Positions 32,635-40,716 of a DNA stretch of 42,245 nucleotides are shown here, piece after piece. Positions within the stretch are counted from its first letter, which is position 1, and each line of letters starts with the position of its first letter. The DNA is taken from the NCBI GenBank assembly GCA_036257535.1, contig DATAFJ010000187.1:1-42245 (forward strand). Direction: 5' to 3'. Source of the DNA: DATAEE01 sp036257535. GTDB lineage: Bacteria > Acidobacteriota > Vicinamibacteria > Vicinamibacterales > 2-12-FULL-66-21. The notes below the pieces were generated by a model, which had not been told where the DNA came from, did no database searches, and was given only the letters and a program-made list of their open reading frames with translations. The translations under genes were made by a program, and so were the position numbers.

Positions 32635-33852
32635 TTAGTCCCTATACGGATCGAACTGATCGGCCCCGGCCATGACGACAATCAGCGGCCGGAGCGTGTG
32701 AAGAACGCCGACGGTTCCCCTCTGATCGGCGAGCACCTGCGGCAGCCGGCGGTACACGTGTGGGCTCTCGTCGAGGCCGCCACCGCGCAGGACGACGCCC
32801 TTTCGACGGACCCATTCGCTCATCATCTCCCTCGAGACGACTCCAGGCTGAATGATCTTCCCGGTGCGGCGGTTGACTTTGCCGGCGGCCCGGGTCCGCG
32901 ACATCACGCGTCCCGCGCCGTGGATCGTCGAATACAGCGACGCGCGCTGCGCCGCCTGCGTGTGCGGCTCGCCGTCGACCGTGCCCTGAACGATGACCGC
33001 ATCGTCTCCCATCGATCCGCCCACGAAGCCCTTCTGACCTGGAAACGCAGGAGTAGCGCCCTTGCGGATCACGACGAGCGACTGGCCGCCGTGCTCCTCG
33101 CGCCACGCGAAGTTGTGATGATTGTGGACGAGCTCCAGCTCGCGCCCGCCCAGAATCGACACGACCTTGCGGGCCACCCATTCCCGGCCCGCATACGCGT
33201 ACTCGCCGGCGAGCGTCATGAGCGCCCAGTAGTCCTGGCCCGACGGCTTGTCGAGCGAGAGGAGGACCTCGCGCTCCGGCGCGCGCGCGCCCCACTGCTG
33301 CCCCTGAGAGATCGCGATGAAACCCGAGGCGACCGTGTGCCCGAGGCCGCGGCTGCCGAAGTGCACGCCTACCCAGATCGCGTCGTCTTCGTCGACGAAG
33401 ACGTCCACGTAGTGGTTGCCGCTGCCAACCGTGCCCAGCTGCGAACGCGCCTTATCCCGCAGGCCGCGTACGACGTTTGCCGGAAGCGCCTGCCACGACG
33501 GGCTCTCGAACAATGGATGATCGACGGGTGCATCGTCGGATCGATTCTTCCGCCCGATGCCGAACGAGACCGCGGTCTGAATCTCGTCGGCGATCTCCGG
33601 AAGCCGATCGGCAAATCCGGGAGTTCCGTGAAGGGTGAGGTCCGTGCGGATCGCGGCGTTGCCGCAGGCGATGTCGAAGCCGACGCCGACAACCGATACC
33701 TGCTCGCGGTACGCGGCCACACCGCCGATGGGCATGACATAGCCGACGTGGCCGTCGGCCATGAGCGCCGCGCGCTCGGCGCGGCTGGCGACGTCATGGA
33801 ACTGCCGGAGCGTGCTCTCTTCGTGCTGACCGAAGACGGTCGTCTTGGACAC
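32635..33852 (-). CDS. rtcB: RtcB-family RNA ligase
   Basis: The 405-residue protein is an RtcB-type ligase, which joins 2',3'-cyclic-phosphate or 3'-phosphate RNA ends to 5'-OH ends using GTP and manganese. Expected residues: Asp60/Cys63 (GFDIACG), Asn146/His147 (VGSGNHYVD), His164 (GVHFGSRG), His246 (HNHHNFAW) and the guanylylated His311 in STIHGAGRVMSRT. It is shorter than archaeal and E. coli RtcB (about 408 to 480), as in the RtcB2-like group. No archease or rtcR/rtcA is nearby. The GTG start (33850-33852) lies just after a REP-like hairpin. Confidence 0.9.
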   Translation of the reverse strand: MSKTTVFGQHEESTLRQFHDVASRAERAALMADGHVGYVMPIGGVAAYREQVSVVGVGFDIACGNAAIRTDLTLHGTPGFADRLPEIADEIQTAVSFGIGRKNRSDDAPVDHPLFESPSWQALPANVVRGLRDKARSQLGTVGSGNHYVDVFVDEDDAIWVGVHFGSRGLGHTVASGFIAISQGQQWGARAPEREVLLSLDKPSGQDYWALMTLAGEYAYAGREWVARKVVSILGGRELELVHNHHNFAWREEHGGQSLVVIRKGATPAFPGQKGFVGGSMGDDAVIVQGTVDGEPHTQAAQRASLYSTIHGAGRVMSRTRAAGKVNRRTGKIIQPGVVSREMMSEWVRRKGVVLRGGGLDESPHVYRRLPQVLADQRGTVGVLHTLRPLIVVMAGADQFDPYRD

Positions 33853-33861
33853 GAGCGGACG

Positions 33862-33885
33862 GCAGCCCTGAAGGGGCTGCGCTAC
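33862..33885 (-). repeat. REP-like hairpin, copy 3 (GTAGC + 7-bp stem)
   Basis: On the minus strand: GTAGC then GCAGCCC-CTTCA-GGGCTGC, a perfect 7-bp stem with a 5-nt loop. The TAG in GTAG (33884-33882) is the stop of the DUF3352-like gene. It takes up most of the gap before rtcB. Confidence 0.75.
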
Positions 33886-34931
33886 TCGACGCCGCGGCGG
33901 TGCGGAGCGACGAGGTCGAGGAACTCGACGGGGATCTCGAAGGAGATCGCGACGGTGTTGCCGGAGCCCGACAGCTGGAGCGACTGGAGCATTCCGGCGT
34001 ACTTGGGATTGCTGCCGGCCTGCAGCCGCGCGAGCGCCAGGAAGCCCCGGACGACGTCACGAAGGTTCTCGGCCGCCTGTTCGTCGCGCGCTTCGGCGCG
34101 GAACGTGCCGGAAACGCCGCCGTTGATTCGTCCCGTCGCAGCGAACCACTTGACGGCTGACAGCTGGTTCCTCACGGGTTCCGGCAGGCGCTGCCGCTCG
34201 CGTAGCGCGTCGAGCCGCCCGACGGCCCAGGCGTTGCTGCCCGCCTCGATGTCGGACACGAGCTTCATCATGTCCACGTTGCCGGAGATGTTCTGCCCGG
34301 TGGCCTGCGCATCAATCGCGCGCTTGATCGCGTTCTGCTCTCCAACCGCCACGAGGCCGGTGTCGAGGAACGCCAGCGCACCATCGCGATGCTTGATTGC
34401 CTTGGGTGTCGCGTCGGGCCCGGGCTCCGCCTCCCCTTCGTCCGGATCGATATCGACATCGTTGTCGTCGTCATCCCTCTCGAAGCGGCCGGTTACAAGG
34501 CGCTTGCCGCGGTACTCCGTCAGCTCGCCACCGTGCTCGCGGGCGAGCGCCTCGAGCTGACCGTCGTTGAACCGGCCGCGCGCCAGGACGAGCCCATTAG
34601 CCTCGCTCCCATCGGCGCCCATCCAGGCGACGATGTAGTCGACGTCGGTTTCGAGGTTGATGCCCGTCCTCTGCTCGAAGTCGTTCTGCTCGTGGCTGTC
34701 GGGGATCGCGGCCTTCAAACGCTGGCGGAACTCGGAGCTCATCACGTCGCGGATGTTCGCGTACGCGACGACGGACGCGTCGGGGGGCACGAAGGCGAGC
34801 TCGCTGGGCCCGCCCGTCGGCGATGCGGAAATGGCTGTGAAACCGCCGTTGTAGGCCACCAGGCCCGCGGCGAGGCCCGCCACCGTCACTGCCGCCGCCC
34901 CACTCAGAAAGTACCGCGTCCGCCTGGTCAT
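33882..34931 (-). CDS. Membrane-anchored DUF3352-like protein
   Basis: The 349-residue protein has one N-terminal hydrophobic segment (YFLSGAAAVTVAGLAAGLVA) that could be a signal anchor. The exterior part reads SELAFVPPDASVVAYANIRD, VMSSEFRQRLKAAIP and ALAFLDTGLVAVGEQNAIKR, which is the style of the DUF3352 family found in Cyanobacteria and Acidobacteriota; function is unknown. An acidic stretch (ERDDDDNDVDIDPDEGEAE) may bind cations. A separate promoter upstream (34967-34996) shows it is not part of the ABC operon. The last codon is set by a hairpin repeat. Confidence 0.65.
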   Translation of the reverse strand: MTRRTRYFLSGAAAVTVAGLAAGLVAYNGGFTAISASPTGGPSELAFVPPDASVVAYANIRDVMSSEFRQRLKAAIPDSHEQNDFEQRTGINLETDVDYIVAWMGADGSEANGLVLARGRFNDGQLEALAREHGGELTEYRGKRLVTGRFERDDDDNDVDIDPDEGEAEPGPDATPKAIKHRDGALAFLDTGLVAVGEQNAIKRAIDAQATGQNISGNVDMMKLVSDIEAGSNAWAVGRLDALRERQRLPEPVRNQLSAVKWFAATGRINGGVSGTFRAEARDEQAAENLRDVVRGFLALARLQAGSNPKYAGMLQSLQLSGSGNTVAISFEIPVEFLDLVAPHRRGVE

Positions 34932-34938
34932 TTTCCGT

Positions 34939-34950
34939 CACCTCGAGGTG
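34939..34950. promoter_or_regulatory. 12-bp perfect palindrome overlapping a ribosome-binding site
   Basis: CACCTCGAGGTG lies 8 nt before the DUF3352-like ATG and includes its Shine-Dalgarno (GAGGTG). It could be an operator or a small RNA hairpin that hides the ribosome site. Confidence 0.35.
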
Positions 34951-34966
34951 AAAGAGTCCCTAGAGG

Positions 34967-34996
34967 ATTATACAGATGACAGCTGTGAAAAGTTCC
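34967..34996 (-). promoter_or_regulatory. Candidate promoter, ECF-type -35 (GGAACTTTT) with TATAAT
   Basis: Minus strand: GGAACTTTT (34996-34988), then CATCTGTATAAT (34978-34967). GGAACTT is the -35 of sigma-E/ECF promoters; the distance to CATCTGTA fits a -10 of that class, while TATAAT would also fit a housekeeping -10. It gives a leader of about 30 nt for the DUF3352-like gene. Confidence 0.4.
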
Positions 34997-35033
34997 AAAA
35001 CCGGACGCGAGTGTTCGGATTCGGACGCCAGGC

Positions 35034-35876
35034 TCACTGCTCCAGCACGTATTCGCGGCGCTCTACGGCGCGCATCGCGAGCGCGAGCGAGCCCAGACAG
35101 ATGATCGCGAGCCAGGTAATGCTCGTTCCCGGGCCGGGAGTGTCGCGGAAGATCTGCTGGATGAGACTGAGTGCGCCGTCTTGCGGCATGGCATGCGGCA
35201 CGAGGGACTGCAGGTAGTAGGCGACCGTGAAGCGTTTGAGATACCCGGGAAAGGCGAGCGCTGCCTGCTCCCAGCCAAAGATGAAAATGAGCCCGATGAG
35301 CAGCGGCCGCTTAAACTGCGCACCCACGAGCGCGAAGACCGCGCCGTAGACCGCCAGCCCGAGCCCGAGGAGGACGAGGTCCTTCACGACGGGGATGAAC
35401 GACTGTCCCAGGCTCGCGCCGATCGGCGCAATCAGCAGATAGACGAGCACCACAGACGGGAGGACCACACACGCGGTCACGGCCAGATAGGCGAGATACT
35501 TTCCGAGCAGCACCGCGCCCCGACGAACGGGACGCGTGAAGAGGTACGTCAGCGTCTTGTCCTCGACTTCGTCTGCGATCAGCGCCGTGCCGTAAAACAC
35601 GCCGAGCACGGGCACCGTGAAGCGAAGGTAGAAGACCCAGATCATCAAGCCGAACATCCCGGGCCCGGTCATGCGCACGCCGTCGATCTGGCCGACGGGC
35701 GCACCCAGGCTGACCAGGAATCGCACGACCAGCGCGATGAACACCGGCGCGCCGACGACGAGCGCCATGAAGATCGTCCGGCGCGACCAGAGCATCTCCC
35801 CGACTGACAGATCGAAGATCCGGGCGGCCGAAAACATCAGGCCGGGTGATTTGGCTCGCGGAATGGGTTCGCTCAT
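35034..35876 (-). CDS. ABC-2 type exporter permease (second pair)
   Basis: The 280-residue protein has six hydrophobic segments, among them FMALVVGAPVFIALVVRFLV, FGLMIWVFYLRFTVPVLGVF, YLAYLAVTACVVLPSVVLVY, LVLLGLGLAVYGAVFALVGA and a last one near ITWLAIICLGSLALAM. The motif DEVEDKTLTYLFTRPVRR after the second helix is typical of ABC-2 permeases (NatB/YhgE-like). It should pair with the ATPase immediately upstream in the operon. The substrate is unknown; the ATPase-permease layout resembles sodium, bacitracin or lipid exporters. The gap to that gene carries a REP hairpin. Confidence 0.87.
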   Translation of the reverse strand: MSEPIPRAKSPGLMFSAARIFDLSVGEMLWSRRTIFMALVVGAPVFIALVVRFLVSLGAPVGQIDGVRMTGPGMFGLMIWVFYLRFTVPVLGVFYGTALIADEVEDKTLTYLFTRPVRRGAVLLGKYLAYLAVTACVVLPSVVLVYLLIAPIGASLGQSFIPVVKDLVLLGLGLAVYGAVFALVGAQFKRPLLIGLIFIFGWEQAALAFPGYLKRFTVAYYLQSLVPHAMPQDGALSLIQQIFRDTPGPGTSITWLAIICLGSLALAMRAVERREYVLEQ

Positions 35877-35890
35877 CGGTCTCGTTGCAC

Positions 35891-35914
35891 GCCCGGCCTG
35901 AAGGCCGGGCCTAC
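35891..35914 (-). repeat. REP-like hairpin, copy 4 (GTAG + 8-bp stem)
   Basis: On the minus strand: GTAG then GCCCGGCC-TTCA-GGCCGGGC, a perfect 8-bp stem. The TAG (35913-35911) is the stop codon of the ATPase gene. It differs from copies 1-3 in most stem bases yet remains fully paired and keeps the TTCA loop. Confidence 0.75.
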
Positions 35915-36840
35915 TGTTTCACCAAGTACTTGAACACCGCCTGCAGGTTGTCGTCAGGCGACGTGACTTCGTCGATCCCGCCGTGCTCGCCTGACGCGGC
36001 CAGCTCGGTCAGGCGCGCGTAGAAGTCGTCCGGTTTCGCCGTCTCGACGACCACCGCGCCCTCTTCGAACCGGAGACTGAGCACGTCTTCGCGCGTCAGG
36101 AACTGCCGGGCGAGCGCACGCGGCTCGGCGCCGCGGACGTAGACCGTGTGCGGGTGCTCGTCGATGAGGTCGCGGATGTGATGCACGTCCCCCTCGGCGA
36201 GAATGCGGCCGTTGTTGATGAGGAGGATGTTCGACGTCATCGACTCGATCTCGTGCAGGATGTGACTCGAGACGAGGACGCTCTTGCCCGCGCGCGCCCA
36301 GCCGCGAATCAGACGGATCGTCTTGCGCCGCATCAGCGGGTCCATGCCTGAGAGCGGCTCGTCGAGAATCAGCAGCTGCGGGTCGTGTACGATCGCCTGC
36401 GCGAGCTTGACGCGCTGGCGCATGCCCTTGCTGTAGGCGCCGATCTTCTTATCGGCGGCGTCCAGGAGCTCCACGGCGCCGAGCGCCCTCTTCGCCGCGT
36501 CATCTGCCTCGCGCTCGCCGAAACCGTTCAGGCGCACGAGCGCGGTCACCCACTCCAGCCCCGTCATGCGGTCATAGAACGCGTCCTGCTCGGGACAGAA
36601 ACCGATGTCGGTGAAGAGGCCCGGGTTGCCCCAGATCTCCTGACCCAGGACCTTGACCGTCCCTTTGCTCGGTTTCAGCTGCCCGGTCACGAGCTTCATG
36701 AACGTGGACTTGCCTGCGCCGTTCGGCCCGAGAAGACCCGTAATGCCCGCCGGCACCGACACGGTGACGTCGTTCAAGCCGATGACCTGGCCGTACCACT
36801 TCGACAGCTTGTCGGAGGTGACGATCGGCGCGTCGTTCAC
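35911..36840 (-). CDS. ABC transporter ATP-binding protein (second pair)
   Basis: The 309-residue ATPase has Walker A GLLGPNGAGKST, Q-loop (GFCPEQDAFYDRM), signature YSKGMRQRVKLAQAI, Walker B LLILDEPLSGMDP and His-loop VSSHIL, followed by a C-terminal regulatory region of about 90 residues (VYVRGAEPRALARQF onward). GTG 36838-36840 is used: it overlaps the upstream permease stop as GTGA and has GGAGGTGG before it. An open frame runs further back to 37689, but that part is the permease in another frame. It energises the following permease. Confidence 0.93.
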   Translation of the reverse strand: MNDAPIVTSDKLSKWYGQVIGLNDVTVSVPAGITGLLGPNGAGKSTFMKLVTGQLKPSKGTVKVLGQEIWGNPGLFTDIGFCPEQDAFYDRMTGLEWVTALVRLNGFGEREADDAAKRALGAVELLDAADKKIGAYSKGMRQRVKLAQAIVHDPQLLILDEPLSGMDPLMRRKTIRLIRGWARAGKSVLVSSHILHEIESMTSNILLINNGRILAEGDVHHIRDLIDEHPHTVYVRGAEPRALARQFLTREDVLSLRFEEGAVVVETAKPDDFYARLTELAASGEHGGIDEVTSPDDNLQAVFKYLVKQ

Positions 36841-37676
36841 GTCACCACCTCCACGCCGCGTACACGCCTTTCGAGGACGGAGATGGAGACCGCGATCAGG
36901 CCGGCGAGCGCGAGCATCGACACGAACCAGGGCGTCTCGTAGCGCGGCTTGAGCCGGAAGATGACGTCGATCACCTGCGCGAGGTTCGCCGGAAACGAGA
37001 TCCACGACGAGCCGGTCCCGCCGAGGATCAGCCGCAGGACGGCAAAAACCGCCTCGCTGAAGAACATCGCTCCCGCGTAGAGAATGCCGACATAGCGGGA
37101 GCTCTTCGACAGCGACGAGAGCGCGAGCATGGCGAACGACGCGACGATCACCTGGAGAAACGACGCGACGGTGATCGCGGGGAACAGGAATGCGTTCTGC
37201 CGCGCAAATGTGAAGCTCCCGGCGAACAGAATCTGCAGGACGAGGAGCAGCATCCCCGGCAGCCAGGTCACAAGCAGGAGAAACGTCGCGAGGGTCGCGA
37301 ACTTGCCCGCGATGTACTCCGCGCGCATGAGCGGCTTCGATAGATAAATCTGCAGGGCATTCGCGCGGCGGTCGTTTGCAATCAGGCCGGCGCCGACGTA
37401 GATCGTCACGAAGAACACGAAGACGCCCTGCTGATCGATGAACTCGCGGAACGTGTCCGCGGTAGGCGCAAGCATCGAGGCCTGCGGGAAGTTGGCCGCG
37501 ACGTAGATCTGCACCGCACGCACGATGAAGGGGATCCAGGCGAAGAGCAGCAGCCCCAGGAACATCCTCCGGCGGAGCATGGTCCTGATACCGGCGGCCG
37601 CGATCACGGACCAGGCGCGGCCTGGCGCGTCCTTCGACCCGACGTAGCGGCGGTAACTTTGATCGTGGATGGGCAC
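36837..37676 (-). CDS. ABC-2 type exporter permease (first pair)
   Basis: The 279-residue membrane protein has about six helices (MFLGLLLFAWIPFIVRAVQI, FVFFVTIYVGAGLIA, FLLLVTWLPGMLLLVLQILF, FLQVIVASFAMLALSSL, GILYAGAMFFSEAVFAVLRL and a C-terminal one). NDRRANALQIYLSKPLMRAEYIAG, cut as ANALQIYLSKPLMRAEY, is the ABC-2 permease motif after helix 2. GTG 37674-37676 begins 2 nt after the preceding ATPase stop and its own stop overlaps the next ATPase start by 4 nt, so expression is tightly coupled. Confidence 0.87.
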   Translation of the reverse strand: MPIHDQSYRRYVGSKDAPGRAWSVIAAAGIRTMLRRRMFLGLLLFAWIPFIVRAVQIYVAANFPQASMLAPTADTFREFIDQQGVFVFFVTIYVGAGLIANDRRANALQIYLSKPLMRAEYIAGKFATLATFLLLVTWLPGMLLLVLQILFAGSFTFARQNAFLFPAITVASFLQVIVASFAMLALSSLSKSSRYVGILYAGAMFFSEAVFAVLRLILGGTGSSWISFPANLAQVIDVIFRLKPRYETPWFVSMLALAGLIAVSISVLERRVRGVEVVT

Positions 37677-37678
37677 GG

Positions 37679-38617
37679 TCAGTCTTCACCGACGGCTTTG
37701 GCGAACACGTCTTCGAGCGTCGGGACGCTCGCCCGCAGGTGTCGAACCTGCACGCCGGCGGCAGCGGCGACCTGAAAGATCGCGCGTTGATCGGAGTGAG
37801 CGGTACGCGAGCGCTCCGCCGGGACGAACACGCGCATGACGTCTTCGTCGGTGCTGTGACTTTCCATGCCCACGTCCTTGAGCGCCGCGATGAACCGCTC
37901 GAGGTCGCCCTTCACGCGCACTTCGAACACACGGCCCCCGGGCCCTTTCAGCTCCCCGATTGGGCCCTGCGCGACCACCGCCCCCTTGTCCATGACGACG
38001 ACCCGATCGCACGTGTATTCGACGTCGGGAAGAAGGTGTGACGAGAGAATCAGGTTGACGCGCTTGTTGTGACCGAGGTCGCGAATCAGCTCCAGCATCT
38101 CATCGCGCCCTTTCGGATCCATGCCGTTGGTGGGTTCGTCGAGAAACAGCAGGTCTGGATCGTGGACGAGCGCCTGGGCGAGCTTGATCCGCTGCTTCAT
38201 CCCGGTCGAGTACGTCTCGAGATTGCGGTACCGCGCCTCACCGAGCCCGACGTAGTAAAGCACCTCGTGCGATCGCTGCATCGCGTCGGCAAACGGCAGC
38301 CCCGCGAGCTGGCCGCAGTAAGCGACGAACGTGACTGCGTTCATGCCCGGGATGTGCGCGTCAGTTTCCGGCATGTATCCGAGCCGCGCCCGGATCTCCA
38401 GGGGCTTTTTCGCGACGTCGAGCCCGAGCACGCTCATACGGCCGCGGTCGGGCGTCAGAAAACCGAGGAGCGCCTTCAGCATCGTGCTCTTGCCAGCGCC
38501 GTTCGGACCGAGCAGACCCACGGCTCCGGCGCCGAACTCGGCGCTCACGTCGCGCAGCGCACGGTTCTTCCCGTACGTGACGCTCACGTTGTCGAGGGTG
38601 ACTACCGAATCAGACAT
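37679..38617 (-). CDS. ABC transporter ATP-binding protein (first pair)
   Basis: The 312-residue ATPase shows Walker A GLLGPNGAGKST, Q-loop region GYMPETDAHIPG, signature YSTGMKQRIKLAQALV, Walker B LLFLDEPTNGMDP and switch His in LSSHLL, and then a C-terminal domain (FEVRVKGDLERFIAALKDVG). ATG 38615-38617 (MSDSVVTLDNVSVTYGKN) is used; an open frame begins 56 codons earlier, but that part crosses a decayed repeat and is not family-like. First gene of the four-gene exporter operon. Both pairs probably arose by duplication and may work as one heteromeric exporter or two. Confidence 0.93.
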   Translation of the reverse strand: MSDSVVTLDNVSVTYGKNRALRDVSAEFGAGAVGLLGPNGAGKSTMLKALLGFLTPDRGRMSVLGLDVAKKPLEIRARLGYMPETDAHIPGMNAVTFVAYCGQLAGLPFADAMQRSHEVLYYVGLGEARYRNLETYSTGMKQRIKLAQALVHDPDLLFLDEPTNGMDPKGRDEMLELIRDLGHNKRVNLILSSHLLPDVEYTCDRVVVMDKGAVVAQGPIGELKGPGGRVFEVRVKGDLERFIAALKDVGMESHSTDEDVMRVFVPAERSRTAHSDQRAIFQVAAAAGVQVRHLRASVPTLEDVFAKAVGED

Positions 38618-38635
38618 CTGCACTTGGGTGGACGT

Positions 38636-38646
38636 GGCTGCGCTAC
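38636..38646 (-). repeat. Decayed REP-like copy
   Basis: On the minus strand GTAGCGCAGCC matches the start of REP-like copies 1 and 3 exactly for 11 nt, but the second stem arm is absent. It lies between the HD-domain gene stop and the exporter operon, in the same orientation as the others. Confidence 0.45.
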
Positions 38647-38666
38647 CAGATACGACGATGACACGG

Positions 38667-39239
38667 TCACAGAGTTCCCCGAAGCCCGAGCACGTCGGCG
38701 CGCTCGCGCATGAACGTAATGACGTTGACGATGTGTTCATCGAGCGGGAGGCCGAGCTCCTCGGCGCCTCGCCGGAGATCATCACGGCTGATGTTGCGCG
38801 CGAAGGCCTTGTCCTTCATCCGCTTGACGACGGAGGGTGCCTCGAGATCGAGCACGCTCTTCGACGGGCGTACGAGCGACGCCGCCGTGACGAATCCCGC
38901 CATTTCATCGCAGGCGAAAAGCGTCTTTTCGAGCATCGACTCGCGCGGCACGCCGGAGTACTCCGCGTGGGAGAGGATCGCGCGGATGACCCACTCCGGA
39001 TAGCCGCGCTCGCGAAGAATCTCGGTGCCGCGGAACGGATGATCCTCGAGCGACGGCCAGCGCTCGTAGTCGAAGTCGTGCAGAAGCGCCACGACGCCCC
39101 AGTCCTCTTCGTCTTCCCCGAACTTGCGCGCATAGCCGCGGACCGCTGCCTCCACGGCGAGCATGTGCTTCCGCAGGTTCTCGCTCTGCGTGAACTCGGT
39201 CATCAGGCTCCAGGCGGCGTCGCGCGAGAGCGTACTCAT
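38667..39239 (-). CDS. HD-domain phosphohydrolase-like protein
   Basis: The 190-residue protein has an HD metal site: His in LRKHMLAVEAAVRGYA, the HD pair in ALLHDFDYERWP, further His in EDHPFRGTEIL and LSHAEYSG, and Asp in FACDEMAGFV. Such small stand-alone HD proteins hydrolyse nucleotides or phosphomonoesters; the substrate is unknown. ATG 39237-39239 overlaps the gltS stop as ATGA, so translation is coupled to gltS. Confidence 0.85.
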   Translation of the reverse strand: MSTLSRDAAWSLMTEFTQSENLRKHMLAVEAAVRGYARKFGEDEEDWGVVALLHDFDYERWPSLEDHPFRGTEILRERGYPEWVIRAILSHAEYSGVPRESMLEKTLFACDEMAGFVTAASLVRPSKSVLDLEAPSVVKRMKDKAFARNISRDDLRRGAEELGLPLDEHIVNVITFMRERADVLGLRGTL

Positions 39240-40513
39240 GCGCCCCAGAAGGTGAGAAAGAAGGTAATGATAATAGCGTTCGTGAAATCAATGAAGAACG
39301 CGCCCACCATGGGCACGACGAGGAACGCCTTCGGCGACGGACCGTAGCGTTCGGCCAGCGTCTCCATGTTCGCCATCGCATTCGCCGTCGTCCCCAGCAT
39401 GAAGCCGCAGAAGCCCCCGGAGATGACCGCGGCGTCGTAGTCGCGGCCCATCAGCCAGTAGATCGGCCAGAGGCACAGCACCGCGACGAGCGCAATCTGG
39501 CCGAGTAGGATCACCGTCAGCGGGAGGGCGAGGCCCGCGAGCTGCCAGAGCTGCAGGGTCATGAGCGAGATCGCGATGAAGAGCGCCAGCGAGACGGTGC
39601 CGAGATCGTCGAGCGTCCGCTGCGAGAGGCCGATGACCTTCGTCACGTCGTCGAAATTGCGGATCGCCGCCGCGACGAGCATCGCACCGATATAGGCCGG
39701 CAGCGTGAGCTGGCGGGTGCCGATCCCGGGCAGCGTGAACGAGGCGCCGTTCAACCAGGCGCTGACCCAGGCGCCCAGCGCCATCGCGACGAGGATCGCG
39801 ACGAGATTCTTGAGCAGCGCGTAGGCCTCGACGTCCTCTCCCTTCGGCGTCGGAACGACCGGCTCGCCGGCGACGGCTTCGACCACTGCTTCAGCACGGT
39901 CCGGAACCGCCGACGCCGGGCCGCGGCGCGTCGGCAGCCGGTGCCTCCGAATCAGACCGGTTGCGAGTGGTCCGCCGATCAGGCCGCCCGCGACGATCCC
40001 CATCATCGCCGCCGCCACGGCTATGGACTCGGCACCCCTGACGCCGGCCCGTTCGAAGAGCGGCGCGAAAGCGAGGCCGGTCGCCGGGCCGCCAGTCAGC
40101 GTGACGGAGCCCGCCAGGACGCCAAGCAGTGGCGCCTCGCCCATCAGGTTCGCCAGGGTCACACCCACGACGTTCTGAAGGATGGCCGCGATAGTCGACA
40201 ACAGGAAAAAGAAGGCCACCAGCGGCCCGCCGATGCGCAGCAGCGACAGACTGGCCCCGAAGCCGATGGTCGTGAAGAAAGCAATCTGCAGCGGCTGCCG
40301 GATTGACGTGTCGAAGCCGATGAGCGTCACGCCGCGCGACCAGGCGGCGAGCAACACGAGCGACACGACGAGGCCGCCGACCACGGCGGCCGGGATGTTA
40401 TAGCGTGCAAGCGCGGGAAGCAGGCGTTTGAGGTAGTAGCCCAGGAACAGGGCGACCCCACCGAGCGCCACCGTCTGCACGACGTCGAAGGTGACGATCG
40501 GCGGAGGCTGCAT
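39236..40513 (-). CDS. gltS: Sodium/glutamate symporter GltS
   Basis: The 425-residue carrier has two inverted repeats of about five helices each. N-terminal half: VVQTVALGGVALFLGYYLKR, then AAVVGGLVVSLVLLAAW and LIGGPLATGLI, with the GSVTLTGGPATG re-entrant motif. C-terminal half: FCGFMLGTTANAMANMETL. The paired Gly-rich loops are the GltS hallmark. It imports glutamate with sodium. A loop of about 45 residues (RRHRLPTRRGPASAVPDRAE onward) separates the halves. The start at 40511-40513 has no Shine-Dalgarno. Translationally coupled to the HD gene. Confidence 0.92.
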   Translation of the reverse strand: MQPPPIVTFDVVQTVALGGVALFLGYYLKRLLPALARYNIPAAVVGGLVVSLVLLAAWSRGVTLIGFDTSIRQPLQIAFFTTIGFGASLSLLRIGGPLVAFFFLLSTIAAILQNVVGVTLANLMGEAPLLGVLAGSVTLTGGPATGLAFAPLFERAGVRGAESIAVAAAMMGIVAGGLIGGPLATGLIRRHRLPTRRGPASAVPDRAEAVVEAVAGEPVVPTPKGEDVEAYALLKNLVAILVAMALGAWVSAWLNGASFTLPGIGTRQLTLPAYIGAMLVAAAIRNFDDVTKVIGLSQRTLDDLGTVSLALFIAISLMTLQLWQLAGLALPLTVILLGQIALVAVLCLWPIYWLMGRDYDAAVISGGFCGFMLGTTANAMANMETLAERYGPSPKAFLVVPMVGAFFIDFTNAIIITFFLTFWGA

Positions 40514-40525
40514 CGAGCGACGCCG

Positions 40526-40555
40526 ATCCTACATCGCGCTTCCGCCGCGTGTAAA
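40526..40555 (-). promoter_or_regulatory. Candidate gltS promoter (TTTACA - 18 nt - TAGGAT)
   Basis: On the minus strand TTTACA (40555-40550) and TAGGAT (40531-40526) are 18 nt apart; transcription would start a few bases before ATG 40513. Fits a housekeeping sigma promoter with a short leader. Confidence 0.4.
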
Positions 40556-40635
40556 AAACACCGAGCTCGACCAGAAATACTGCAGCGCTCGAGTCCGCGG
40601 GTGAATCGCTGATCATGACAGCTCAAGCACTTAGA

Positions 40636-40674
40636 GAAGTCCGCCGGTTGGCGGACTTCGTGCACCTTCGCACG
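40636..40674. repeat. Double hairpin in the gltS / BACON-gene divergent gap
   Basis: GAAGTCCGCC-GGTT-GGCGGACTTC (40636-40659) is a perfect 10-bp stem, followed by CGTGC-ACCTTC-GCACG (40659-40674, 5-bp stem). No T-run follows, so it is not a standard terminator. It lies 43 nt before the BACON gene start and may be its leader structure or a mobile repeat. Confidence 0.5.
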
Positions 40675-40716
40675 ACGCTCCCCTAACAGGGCCCGTCCGG
40701 GCTCGGAGATTTGCTC

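Noticed and set aside
22352..35914. The GTAG hairpins as ordinary rho-independent terminators
   Set aside because: No T-runs follow, the GTAG foot is constant, and one copy lies within a coupled operon; a terminator-like effect is still possible.
36841..37689. N-terminal extension of the second ABC ATPase, making a 592-codon frame
   Set aside because: This part is the permease in another frame; GTG 36838 with GGAGGTGG is the natural start.
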